This document shows, in pieces, positions 16,717 through 24,528 of a stretch of DNA of 26,008 nucleotides. The stretch's first letter is position 1; every line of letters starts with the position of its first letter. Under the pieces are notes generated by a model. The model was not told the DNA's origin and searched no databases. It saw only the letters and a list, made by a program, of their open reading frames with translations. Source of the stretch: CAMCSH01 sp043748535 (lineage in GTDB: Bacteria; Verrucomicrobiota; Lentisphaeria; Lentisphaerales; Lentisphaeraceae); assembly GCA_043748535.1 (NCBI GenBank), contig JAYTMY010000286.1, positions 1-26,008 of the forward strand. Reading direction: 5' to 3'. The position numbers were made by a program, and so were the translations under genes.

Positions 16717-16743
16717 CGCCCCTCCCCCGAGGGGCGTTTTTCT
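16717..16743 (+). terminator. Rho-independent terminator after the 71-residue gene
   Basis: An 8-bp GC-rich stem (CGCCCCTC 16717-16724 with GAGGGGCG 16729-16736), a CCCC loop and TTTTTC just after. It lies 22 bases beyond the stop at 16695. Confidence 0.88.
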
Positions 16744-16763
16744 TTACCCTCAACAAATCCAGA

Positions 16764-16864
16764 TCAAGCTCAATTGAACCGCTGAAGACGCAGAAAAACG
16801 CAGAAGAAAACGGTCTCGCTCATTCTGCGTCAATCTGCGTCTTCTGCGGTTGAAATGAGCTTCA
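16764..16864. repeat. Inverted repeat with 43-bp arms
   Basis: The arms at 16764-16806 and 16822-16864 match in inverted orientation at 35 of 43 positions, with a 15-base spacer. Each arm holds two direct copies of the short unit GACGCAGA or ACGCAGAA. It lies between the terminator at 16717 and the Hsp70-like gene. It resembles dispersed extragenic repeats seen in planctomycete and verrucomicrobial genomes (recalled, not checked). Confidence 0.75.
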
Positions 16865-16966
16865 TCAGTTTTGAAGCTGAGTTGCAAGCCGTTTTTCTTT
16901 GCCCGGGCCGCCTCATTCCGCGACACTGGTGCTAAGCTGCGGCGGAACAACCCAGGACAGCTTCTC

Positions 16967-19681
16967 ATGCGTTATATCGTCGGCATCGATCTCGGCACCA
17001 CCAACTCGGCCATCTCCTATGCGGATCTCCTCAGCCCGGAACCGGGTCGCGTCCATGTTTTGCCGCTGCCGCAAACCACCGCCCGCGGGGAAGTCGACAA
17101 GCGCGACGGCCTGCCCAGCTTCGCCTTCCTGCCGCCACTCGCCGAACGCAACAGCTGTCCCCTCCCCTGGGGCGCCCAGCCGGTGATCTGCGGCCTCTGG
17201 GCCCGCGAACACGGCGCCGCCTTGCCGGAACGACTGGTCAGCTCGGCCAAATCCTGGCTCGCCCACAACGGCGTCGACCGCAGCGCCAAAATCCTCCCCT
17301 GGGGCGAAGAACTGGAAGACGCCGACAAGCTGTCGCCGGTCGATGCCTCCGCCCTCTACCTCGGCCATCTCCGCGCCGCCTGGGACGCGGCCTTCGCCGG
17401 CATCAAGGACGCCGACGGCTCGCCCTGCCATCTCGCCGATCAGCAAGTGCTGCTCACCGTTCCCGCCTCCTTCGATGAAGTCGCCCGTGAGCTCACCGTC
17501 GAAGCCGCCCGCAAGGCCGGCCTGCCGCATCCGGTGCTGCTCGAGGAACCGCTCGCCGCCTTCTGCGCCTGGCTCGCCGGCGCCCCCGATTGGCAATCGC
17601 AACTCCTCCCCGGTCAACGCGCCCTGGTCATCGACATCGGTGGCGGCACCAGCGACTTCACCCTCATCGAACACGCCGAGCCCGGTGTCCTGCGCCGCAG
17701 CGCCGTCGGTTCACACCTCCTCCTCGGCGGCGACAATATCGACCTCTCCCTCGCCAAGCTCGCCCAGGAACGCTTCGGCCGCAAGCTCAGCCGTCGCCAA
17801 CTCGCCCAGCTCAGCGCCCGGGCTCGCTCGGCCAAGGAGAAACTCCTCGCCAATGACGCTCCCGACAAGGTCGACCTGGTGATCCAAGGCGAAGGTTCGT
17901 CTCTCGTCGGCGGCTCGCTTCGCGCCAGCCTCGGCCGCGACGAAGTGCAGCAGCTCGTCCTCGACGGCTTCTTCCCGCTCCTGCCGATTGACGCCCCCAG
18001 CCCGGCCCGGCGCCAGGGCCTGCGCGACCTCGGCCTCCCTTATGAACGCGAAACCGCCGTCACCCGCCAGCTCCTCGCCTTCCTTCGCGGCGCCAACCCG
18101 GCCCAGGATGGCAGCCCCCTGCTCCCCGATCGCGTCCTCTTCAACGGCGGCAGCCTCACCCCCGAGCTCCTGCGTCAACGCCTCGGCCAAGCCCTCGCCT
18201 CCTGGTCCGGCAAGCCGGTTCCCGAGCTGCCGGCCCGCGACCTCGATCTCGCCGTCGCCCTCGGCGCCACCGCCCATGGCCTCGCCCGCCACGGCATCGG
18301 CCCGCGAGTCCAAGGCGGCATCGCCCGAGCCTACTTCATCGCCCTCGAAACCAGCAGCGGCCGCGACTTCGCCTGCATCCTGCCGCGCGATACCGCCGAA
18401 GGCGTCACCTGCTCGCCCGAGCTCGCCCTCAGCGTCCGCGCCAACGAGCCGGTCAGCTTCCTCCTCGCCGCCTCCGAAACCCGCCTCGGTGACGCCCTCG
18501 GCGCCCGCATCGGCAGCGCCGACGAACTCAGCCTGCTGCCTCCGCTGCGCACCGTCGTCGCCTTTGGCAAAGCCGAGAAACGCGAAGTCCAGGTCCGCCT
18601 CAGCGCCACCGCCAACGAAATCGGCACCCTCGACCTCTGGCTCGAAGCCCCCGGCAGCGGCCACCGCTGGAAACTCGCCTTCGACCTGCGCGCCGTCCAC
18701 CAGGGCAGCGCCGCGGTTCCGACCCAGCAAAGCGCCGCGGTGTCGCAGAACGCCATCGACGCCGCCATAACCGCCCTCAAAACCGCTCTCGGCGCCGAGG
18801 GCAGCGCCGCCCGTTGCCAGGGCCTGATGAAAGATCTCGAAGCCGCCCTCGGCCTGCCGCGCGGCGAATGGCCGCTGCCCCTCCTCCGCCAGCTCGCCGA
18901 TGCCCTGCTCGAATTGCTGCCCCATTTCGCCCTCGACGCCAGCCGCGAAGCCCGCGGACTCAACCTCCTCGGCTGGTGCCTGCGCCCCGGCTTCGGCGAC
19001 CCCGGCGACGAACTGCGCCTGCGCAAGCTGTGGACCCGCTGGCACTCCGGCTCCAGCTTCCCCAAAGACGCCCAGGCCGCCAGTGAATGGTGGACCCTGT
19101 GGCGCCGCTGCTCCGGCGGCCTCAAACGCGGCCAGCAGGAACAGATGCAGCACGCCCTCGTCCGCCGCCTCTACGAAGGCCCGGCCTGGAAACCCGACAG
19201 CAAAGCCCCCGAACAGGAGCGCCGCGAACTGATCCGCTGCCTCGGCTCGCTTGAACTCATGCCGGTGCCCGCCAAGGCCCGCCACGCCGCCGCCCTTGCC
19301 TGCCGCAGCCCGAAGCTCGACGACAGCGAACTCTGGACCCTCGGCCGCCTCGTCTCCCGACGCCTTGCCTACGGCCCCGCCGACCTCGTCTTGCCCGCCG
19401 CCGCGGCCAGCGCCACCCTCCGCCTCCTCCTCGACGCCCCGGTCAAGAAACAAGCCCAGGCCTTCGCCTTCTGCCTCCTCCGCGGCGCCGGCCTGCGCGG
19501 CGACGCCGCCCTCGACCTGCCAGAGCCCCAACGCGACGAAATCCGCCACAGCCTCCTCGCCCTCGGTCAAGCCGAATCCCAGCTCGAACACCTGCGCGAA
19601 GTCAAAGACGACAGCCGCGACGAAGCCCGCCAGCTCTTCGGCGACGAACTGCCTCTGGGCCTGAAGCTCAGCGAAGGGTGA
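16967..19681 (+). CDS. Hsp70-family ATPase with long C-terminal region (DUF3731-type)
   Basis: A 904-residue protein, much longer than DnaK (about 640). The actin-like ATPase core shows phosphate-1 GIDLGTTNS (residues 5-13), phosphate-2 VIDIGGGTSDF (221-231) and the adenosine motif VLFNGGS (390-396). The remaining half is Leu/Ala/Arg-rich and lacks the DnaK peptide-binding signature and EEVD-type tail; it fits the Hsp70 subfamily with a DUF3731 C-terminus. I start at ATG 16967, where the Hsp70 homology begins, with AGGA 10 bases upstream. No DnaJ, GrpE or second Hsp70 partner is nearby. GC content is very high, contrasting sharply with the AT-rich genes that follow. Confidence 0.88.
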   Translation: MRYIVGIDLGTTNSAISYADLLSPEPGRVHVLPLPQTTARGEVDKRDGLPSFAFLPPLAERNSCPLPWGAQPVICGLWAREHGAALPERLVSSAKSWLAHNGVDRSAKILPWGEELEDADKLSPVDASALYLGHLRAAWDAAFAGIKDADGSPCHLADQQVLLTVPASFDEVARELTVEAARKAGLPHPVLLEEPLAAFCAWLAGAPDWQSQLLPGQRALVIDIGGGTSDFTLIEHAEPGVLRRSAVGSHLLLGGDNIDLSLAKLAQERFGRKLSRRQLAQLSARARSAKEKLLANDAPDKVDLVIQGEGSSLVGGSLRASLGRDEVQQLVLDGFFPLLPIDAPSPARRQGLRDLGLPYERETAVTRQLLAFLRGANPAQDGSPLLPDRVLFNGGSLTPELLRQRLGQALASWSGKPVPELPARDLDLAVALGATAHGLARHGIGPRVQGGIARAYFIALETSSGRDFACILPRDTAEGVTCSPELALSVRANEPVSFLLAASETRLGDALGARIGSADELSLLPPLRTVVAFGKAEKREVQVRLSATANEIGTLDLWLEAPGSGHRWKLAFDLRAVHQGSAAVPTQQSAAVSQNAIDAAITALKTALGAEGSAARCQGLMKDLEAALGLPRGEWPLPLLRQLADALLELLPHFALDASREARGLNLLGWCLRPGFGDPGDELRLRKLWTRWHSGSSFPKDAQAASEWWTLWRRCSGGLKRGQQEQMQHALVRRLYEGPAWKPDSKAPEQERRELIRCLGSLELMPVPAKARHAAALACRSPKLDDSELWTLGRLVSRRLAYGPADLVLPAAAASATLRLLLDAPVKKQAQAFAFCLLRGAGLRGDAALDLPEPQRDEIRHSLLALGQAESQLEHLREVKDDSRDEARQLFGDELPLGLKLSEG

Positions 19682-19745
19682 GGCCATGTCAACTTCAATT
19701 CTTTAGATTATTATCTCTATCTCACCAACAGAATGAATTATCCAT

Positions 19746-19784
19746 AAAATTAAAACGGCGCACAATCATGCGCCGTTTAATTTT
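19746..19784. terminator. Bidirectional terminator between convergent genes
   Basis: A long stem with arms at 19746-19762 and 19769-19784 (one bulged A), GC core ACGGCGCA/TGCGCCGT, loop CAATCA, flanked by AAAATTAAA and TTAATTTT so that either strand yields a U-rich tail. It sits between the Hsp70-like gene (plus) and the zinc-finger gene (minus). Confidence 0.88.
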
Positions 19785-19808
19785 AACTAAAATCAAATCC
19801 ACAAGAAC

Positions 19809-20039
19809 TCAGAGAGCTGGCTCATGCTTGCCTTTGCCATCTGGACGACGGCTGCAACTAAGACTTGTAAGACCAGAAATATTATTGGCATTACTACCAC
19901 AATATTTACAAGAATACTTACTTTTTTCAGCCCCCTCGTATAAAGCATGCTTTCCTCCTTGAGGATGCCTGCTGCAACTAAGGCTTGTTAAACCTGAAAT
20001 GCTATTGGCATGACTGCCGCAATATTTACAATAGAACAT
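19809..20039 (-). CDS. Small twin zinc-finger protein, unknown function
   Basis: A 76-residue protein made of two similar halves (about residues 3-35 and 43-76). Each has C-x2-C-G, an S-G-L-T-S-L-S-C-S-R segment and a later K-H: ligands C4, C7, C22, H31 and C44, C47, C62, H72, consistent with two zinc sites. H25 in the first half is Arg in the second, so H31/H72 are the better fourth ligands. AAGGAG lies upstream of the ATG. The gene is AT-rich like the DUF262 gene 115 bases upstream and may share its transcript. The cysteine conservation between halves argues for a real gene; its function is not known to me. Confidence 0.8.
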   Translation of the reverse strand: MFYCKYCGSHANSISGLTSLSCSRHPQGGKHALYEGAEKSKYSCKYCGSNANNISGLTSLSCSRRPDGKGKHEPAL

Positions 20040-20154
20040 TATTAATTCTCCTTTTGAAATTAAGATTTTTTAAGGTTTTCTCACTCGATGACTTATTGAT
20101 TAATCCACCTCCATCTTTCAGATTTTCGTTTTATTATTTGTGAAATCTAATATT

Positions 20155-22302
20155 TCAAAGGATGGAAGTTGAAATGACCGATCCCTCATCTATCAGCTTA
20201 CCAATCTCTGCGCATTCATACCAATCAGCATAGATGCGCAGGAAGCGCGATTTAATGGCTAAAGCAAGCTTTCTTGCAGATTCCGCATCTGTTCTGGTTT
20301 GATCTCCCCCAGAAAATGCTTTTAGATCGAAATCTTTCAATAAGCTATTCTCCTGATCAATCTGACTATCCTTAAGCTTGGTAATAGCAGTGACGGCTTG
20401 ATCTGATCGATTATCTTGAAATGGCCAAGCTCGAAGATTTCCAATTGTATTCCCAAATCTGCGACAAAAATCTGCAAAATCTCCATTTTTTCTATTGTAG
20501 AAATAATAACTTGCATGAATGTGATCAAAATCCCAGGGTCGATTGTGACTTTCCCACAAATCTTTTCGGGATGGATCATAACTTGGGAATTCATCATTTA
20601 AGAATTTCCTTTGCGCAAACAAAAGAAATTCTTTTTGATAAAGCAATTTTTTAATACAGTCATATGTGGAATCATTTGCCTCTTTATCCCATGGCCATTG
20701 CCAGTATTTAAGATCTGCATCTGTGCAGTTTTCAATATTAATTGCTTTGTCAATTTCATTTGGACTAAGTGGACGTGCAACCCTACTGATTTTTATTAAA
20801 TTATTCAACTCTTCTTTAAGTGAGGCTGCAATCGTTGATGGATCAAAGCTCGTCCGAATACAATCAAAAAGAGACGCAGCAATTTTTGATTTATCATCAA
20901 CTGATAACCAGTGTGTCACAGTTGCAATACCAATAAAAATATCAGTAAATTCACCCTCTAGATCACCCTTGATTCTGGTTGCTATAATTAAAAATATTAA
21001 ATATATATCCGTGCTGCTTCGAGCAAAACTAGAGATAAGAACTGGGGGCATTCCTAGTATATTACTCTTTGGTTTTGAAAGCCAATTATCAACACGTTCA
21101 ACAGAATGCTTAAAAGAACCATCTTGGATAAATTTTTCGATTGCATTTTTCTCGATCCATTCCTTTCCGTTTACAGATGTTGAAATATTTCTAAGTCTTG
21201 ATATGCTTATTCTCCCTGGCAATTGCTTTTCTAGATCCGATAAGGCTACTCTGACTGCAAGAGAGACCAATTGAGATGCGGGCACTCTTTGGTTTTTAAG
21301 TTCATAAATACTACTGTCGAACTTTGGCCAGTATGCCTTAATCATTGAGTAAGATAATTCTTCACCATTTAATGGAGTTCCTTGACGATTTAAACGATTG
21401 AATAAATGTTCAATGTTTGAGATGCCTTCTAAATGCGCTTGGCAGTTGCGATCCTCATATCTTCTGGATGAGCCAATATTATCTGGAGCACAAAGAATTA
21501 CTAACTTTGTTTGCGCTGCAATTTTAATAGCATTATATATTTTATTTTTACCTTCAATAAAGCAATCTCTTCCAATTATTTCAACCGATTTTGCTGCCCA
21601 ATGCAAATGACAATTACTCAATCTATCCTTGATAGTGCCCCAAAATGAATCCTCCTCGATTTCATTAATGTAAGCATTCATTAGCCAAGCAAGTGGAATA
21701 GGCGCACTACTAACAAATGGCTCTAATTGATTTGGGTGAGGCCTTTTATTATCTTGACGTTGACCTCTCTGACCGCCCCATTCTTTAAGTGATTTTTGTA
21801 TCTCTGATGTCGATAGTCTCTTGCATCCATCATCTTTTTGATACCCCCATGGATGCGCCAAAGTTGTTACGCGCACAAGAAATTCACGTGTGTTAGTATC
21901 TAAGTGATTATCAGATGGATTTAAATCAAGCCAAATAATTGATTCAGAAACATTTCCTCTGACCCCACTATTTTCACCTCCATTTATATGCGATATATCA
22001 GAAAATGGATCATGAAAGCCCAGTGTAATGGCATTAACTCGCTGTTGGCCATCTAACAAATGGTGGGTAACATCCATTTTTTCGCTTCGTTCTTGATCCT
22101 GAACTTTCTTGCAAGCAACAAAACAACCAATCGGAAATCCTCGTAAAATAGAATCCCATAGGAGTTCAACTTGTCCCGGACTCCAGACTAGACCTCGTTG
22201 TAAAGCCGGTACACTTGCTTTGATGTCCTCGTGTCGGGCATCTAGATTTTCAAGATCCCAAGCTGCGATCTGCTTAAGTGAACAAATAATCGGTGCTATC
22301 AT
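20155..22302 (-). CDS. DUF262 protein with C-terminal HNH-like nuclease motif (GmrSD-like)
   Basis: A 715-residue protein. The N-terminal DUF262 (ParB-like fold) domain has VPALQRGLVWSP (31-42), DSILRGFPIG (50-59) and the hallmark DGQQR (84-88), thought to bind or hydrolyse nucleotide. The C-terminus has FDHIH (H594, H596) then IGNL (N622) and a further Asn (N631), an HNH/DUF1524-like arrangement. This layout occurs in modification-dependent restriction enzymes such as GmrSD and in SspE-like and BrxU-like defence nucleases (established for those families; this protein untested). It starts 12 bases after the WYL-regulator stop, whose TAA abuts the GGA of its ribosome-binding site. Its base composition is far more AT-rich than the host genes, suggesting horizontal acquisition. 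Confidence 0.87.
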   Translation of the reverse strand: MIAPIICSLKQIAAWDLENLDARHEDIKASVPALQRGLVWSPGQVELLWDSILRGFPIGCFVACKKVQDQERSEKMDVTHHLLDGQQRVNAITLGFHDPFSDISHINGGENSGVRGNVSESIIWLDLNPSDNHLDTNTREFLVRVTTLAHPWGYQKDDGCKRLSTSEIQKSLKEWGGQRGQRQDNKRPHPNQLEPFVSSAPIPLAWLMNAYINEIEEDSFWGTIKDRLSNCHLHWAAKSVEIIGRDCFIEGKNKIYNAIKIAAQTKLVILCAPDNIGSSRRYEDRNCQAHLEGISNIEHLFNRLNRQGTPLNGEELSYSMIKAYWPKFDSSIYELKNQRVPASQLVSLAVRVALSDLEKQLPGRISISRLRNISTSVNGKEWIEKNAIEKFIQDGSFKHSVERVDNWLSKPKSNILGMPPVLISSFARSSTDIYLIFLIIATRIKGDLEGEFTDIFIGIATVTHWLSVDDKSKIAASLFDCIRTSFDPSTIAASLKEELNNLIKISRVARPLSPNEIDKAINIENCTDADLKYWQWPWDKEANDSTYDCIKKLLYQKEFLLFAQRKFLNDEFPSYDPSRKDLWESHNRPWDFDHIHASYYFYNRKNGDFADFCRRFGNTIGNLRAWPFQDNRSDQAVTAITKLKDSQIDQENSLLKDFDLKAFSGGDQTRTDAESARKLALAIKSRFLRIYADWYECAEIGKLIDEGSVISTSIL

Positions 22303-22314
22303 GTTTTTACGTCC

Positions 22315-23286
22315 TTATTCAATTTGGTTCATTAGAGTATCATCATTCATTGTCACTATTTCTCGCTTCATTGCCAATCTCAGCCCCTCCGGCCCCAGCA
22401 CCTTAACCTCCCCCATGAAGGAGAAAATAAAGCGCATGAGAGGATAGCTAGGGGCGGAGGGAATGGACATTTCCCAGTTGCCTTCGGCATCTTGGGCGAA
22501 GCTTTGACCGGGGAACCAGTGGCGTTCTCGAATGTGCATCTGCCAAGCCGACGAGAGGCGGAGGCGGACGTCGGTCCACAGATCCTGATTGAAAATCTTG
22601 CCTTCGCGGACGGCAGCGACAGCGTCGTTGTCACGCTCAAATCGACGATGACGCAGCAGCGTGGCCTCGGCGAAGCGGTGTAGAGCGAAATCCTTCCAAG
22701 TGCCGCTAGGTAGCTCTTTGGCGCGGGCGTACCAAGCATCGACATGGAAAAACAGGGCGTGGACTTCTAATTGCCTCTCGTTGCGTTCGCCCCGGCCATT
22801 GACATAAATGGCATTGAGCCGAAAGCATTGGCGGCTGGCGGCGACGACGGTGTCGTAGGCCTCAGGATTAAGGATGCTGACCTTACAAGTGCCGTGTCGG
22901 CTGAGGCTCTGCAGGAAGCGCTCGTCCTCAGTGTTCATTGAACCGGCTCCACGCTGAATCTTGCTAACGCTGTCGAGATCCTGATGCAAGCCCGGCGGCA
23001 AGTCATCAGCAAAGAGCTTGTGGGCGGCGAGACCTGCGAGAGTTTCGTCGGGCCCCAGCTCTGCCAACATCGGCAGAAACCATTCACGGGTAAACTCGAC
23101 CCCGAGGCGACCACAATAGCGGAGCGGAGCGCCGAGATTCAACAAAGCTTCCAAATCACGCTGAATCGTCCGCAGCGACCCCTCGTCGAGCGCCTTCATC
23201 AAAGACGCCTTGGTCCTAGGCTCGCCCGAATTCAAGAGCTTGACCAGCCGTTGTAGGCGCTGCGATTGTTTGGTGAGCATCGTCAT
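22315..23286 (-). CDS. WYL-domain transcriptional regulator
   Basis: A 323-residue protein with an N-terminal winged-helix/DeoR-like HTH (about 8-50; SLRTIQRDLEALL is the recognition region) and a middle domain with D-A-W-Y-A followed downstream by a basic R-F/R-H-R-R-F segment, a degenerate WYL domain. Such proteins (for example BrxR and CapW) repress defence operons and are thought to sense nucleic-acid ligands. I start at ATG 23286, with GGGAA eight bases upstream, rather than at an in-frame ATG further up. It is directly upstream of the DUF262 gene and divergent from the repeat protein. Most of the gene is GC-rich, but its last codons turn AT-rich. Confidence 0.83.
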   Translation of the reverse strand: MTMLTKQSQRLQRLVKLLNSGEPRTKASLMKALDEGSLRTIQRDLEALLNLGAPLRYCGRLGVEFTREWFLPMLAELGPDETLAGLAAHKLFADDLPPGLHQDLDSVSKIQRGAGSMNTEDERFLQSLSRHGTCKVSILNPEAYDTVVAASRQCFRLNAIYVNGRGERNERQLEVHALFFHVDAWYARAKELPSGTWKDFALHRFAEATLLRHRRFERDNDAVAAVREGKIFNQDLWTDVRLRLSSAWQMHIRERHWFPGQSFAQDAEGNWEMSIPSAPSYPLMRFIFSFMGEVKVLGPEGLRLAMKREIVTMNDDTLMNQIE

Positions 23287-23329
23287 GGATTCATTTCCCG
23301 TCTCGGTTATCGGCAAAATAGCGCACTTG

Positions 23330-23420
23330 TCAAGCCAAATCATGGCCACTCAAGTGAATTATAAAAATTTCCACAAGTTTCTAAAAAAGTTTTCAAAGCC
23401 ATCCAATGGCCAGTCAAAAG
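23330..23420. promoter_or_regulatory. Two direct repeats around a TATAAT box (putative WYL operator)
   Basis: Two related units of 27-28 bases occur in the same orientation: 23330-23356 and 23393-23420, both TCAA(A)GCCA...ATGGCCA.TCAA.., 64 bases apart at the TGGCCA centre. Between them on the minus strand is a perfect TATAAT (23358-23363) in front of the WYL gene, with no good -35, as expected for a regulated promoter. A third TGGCCA at 23432-23437 is close to the divergent gene. Autoregulation is inferred. Confidence 0.5.
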
Positions 23421-23463
23421 GCTTAGGCTGATGGCCAGAACCCATCAAACAGGAGTCGCACCG

Positions 23464-24528
23464 ATGCAGCAGAATCTCATCCAACTATCGAAGTCCTTGA
23501 TCCCCGCCAATCCTGAGGAGGAAGCCGAGGAAAACCTTGAGGCACTTTATCTCGGCCCTCCCTATCCTTGGGAAATACCTTGGGCCGGTTTGCTACCTAT
23601 CTTTCCATCGCTGCAAACCTTGGCAAAATGGGATGAGATCAATGTCGACGAATGGCCTCAACTCTTGGGGCGCTTACCGGAACTGGAACACCGCTGTCCT
23701 TTGCACGAATTTCTAGGAAATCACTGGGCCGATCTACTTCTCCTGCGTCCAGAATTCGCCCATCTCTGTGATTGGGATCTCTTGATCGGCTCCGACTGGG
23801 CCAAGCTGCTCGGCGGCAAGCCTCAATTTGCCGGGCGCTGTCCTTGGGCCCGCATTCGTTCCGTCGATTGGCTTCGACTTCTGACCGCTCAACCGCAATT
23901 TTCAGATCGCTGCCCTTGGGAGGAAATCCGTCGTCCCGGCATATCTCTCTGGCAGCTTCGCGAGGAATGGATTGGCTTGCTGCGCCGCGATCTTCATTTT
24001 GCGCAACAGTGTCCTCCGGATATGCTCACTCACGAAGATTGGCTGAAACTGTCTCCGGTCAAACTCTACGATTTCGGCGTAGCGTCGATGCCTGATCAAG
24101 AGATGCAAAGCTACTGGAATTGCCGACAATGGATGGCGGCTCTGGAACAGGACCCGAAGCTTTTACCCGAGTGCCCTTGGAAGCGATTCACTTCAGCAGC
24201 CGTGTTGGTCGTCCTGACAGAATTTCCGGAACACTCGCACCGCTGCGATCTGGCTCGCCTCGAGAGGCGTCATTGGCGACAACTCTTATGCATCAAGCCC
24301 GAGTACGGCCATCGCTGCCCATGGGAATCAATCCGTTTCACTCCTGGAGATTGGCTTCAGCTTCTTGAACACGAACCTCAATTCGCCAGTCACTGTCCTT
24401 GGGACTGGCAGGAGAACGAACTGTCGCCGCACCAATGGCTACCGCTGATCCGCCGCCGTCCGGAATTTGCCGGCCGTTGGCCCTTGTTGCAAGAGATGCT
24501 CACAAAAGCTCAGGAAGCCGGCCGATGA
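23464..24528 (+). CDS. Repeat protein with about 24-residue C-P-W units
   Basis: A 354-residue protein built from tandem units of the form C-P/D-W-x(7-9)-W-x-x-L-L-x(3)-P-x-F-x-x-R/H. Repeat cysteines fall at 78, 102, 126, 150, 183, 237, 261, 285 and 311; most steps are exactly 24 residues, with a degenerate stretch around 183-237. I recognise the repeat style but no named family or function; a solenoid binding surface is plausible. The start at ATG 23464 has AGGAG eight bases upstream; an in-frame ATG at 23431 lacks one. The stop overlaps the exonuclease start as ATGA, so the two products are probably made together. Confidence 0.82.
   Translation: MQQNLIQLSKSLIPANPEEEAEENLEALYLGPPYPWEIPWAGLLPIFPSLQTLAKWDEINVDEWPQLLGRLPELEHRCPLHEFLGNHWADLLLLRPEFAHLCDWDLLIGSDWAKLLGGKPQFAGRCPWARIRSVDWLRLLTAQPQFSDRCPWEEIRRPGISLWQLREEWIGLLRRDLHFAQQCPPDMLTHEDWLKLSPVKLYDFGVASMPDQEMQSYWNCRQWMAALEQDPKLLPECPWKRFTSAAVLVVLTEFPEHSHRCDLARLERRHWRQLLCIKPEYGHRCPWESIRFTPGDWLQLLEHEPQFASHCPWDWQENELSPHQWLPLIRRRPEFAGRWPLLQEMLTKAQEAGR

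Noticed and set aside
17711..19687. 658-codon open frame on the minus strand
   Set aside because: Antisense to the Hsp70-like gene; Gly/Ala/Glu-rich shadow caused by very high GC at codon third positions.
19678..19962. 94-codon plus-strand frame after the Hsp70-like gene
   Set aside because: It runs through the bidirectional terminator and opposite the cysteine-patterned zinc-finger gene.
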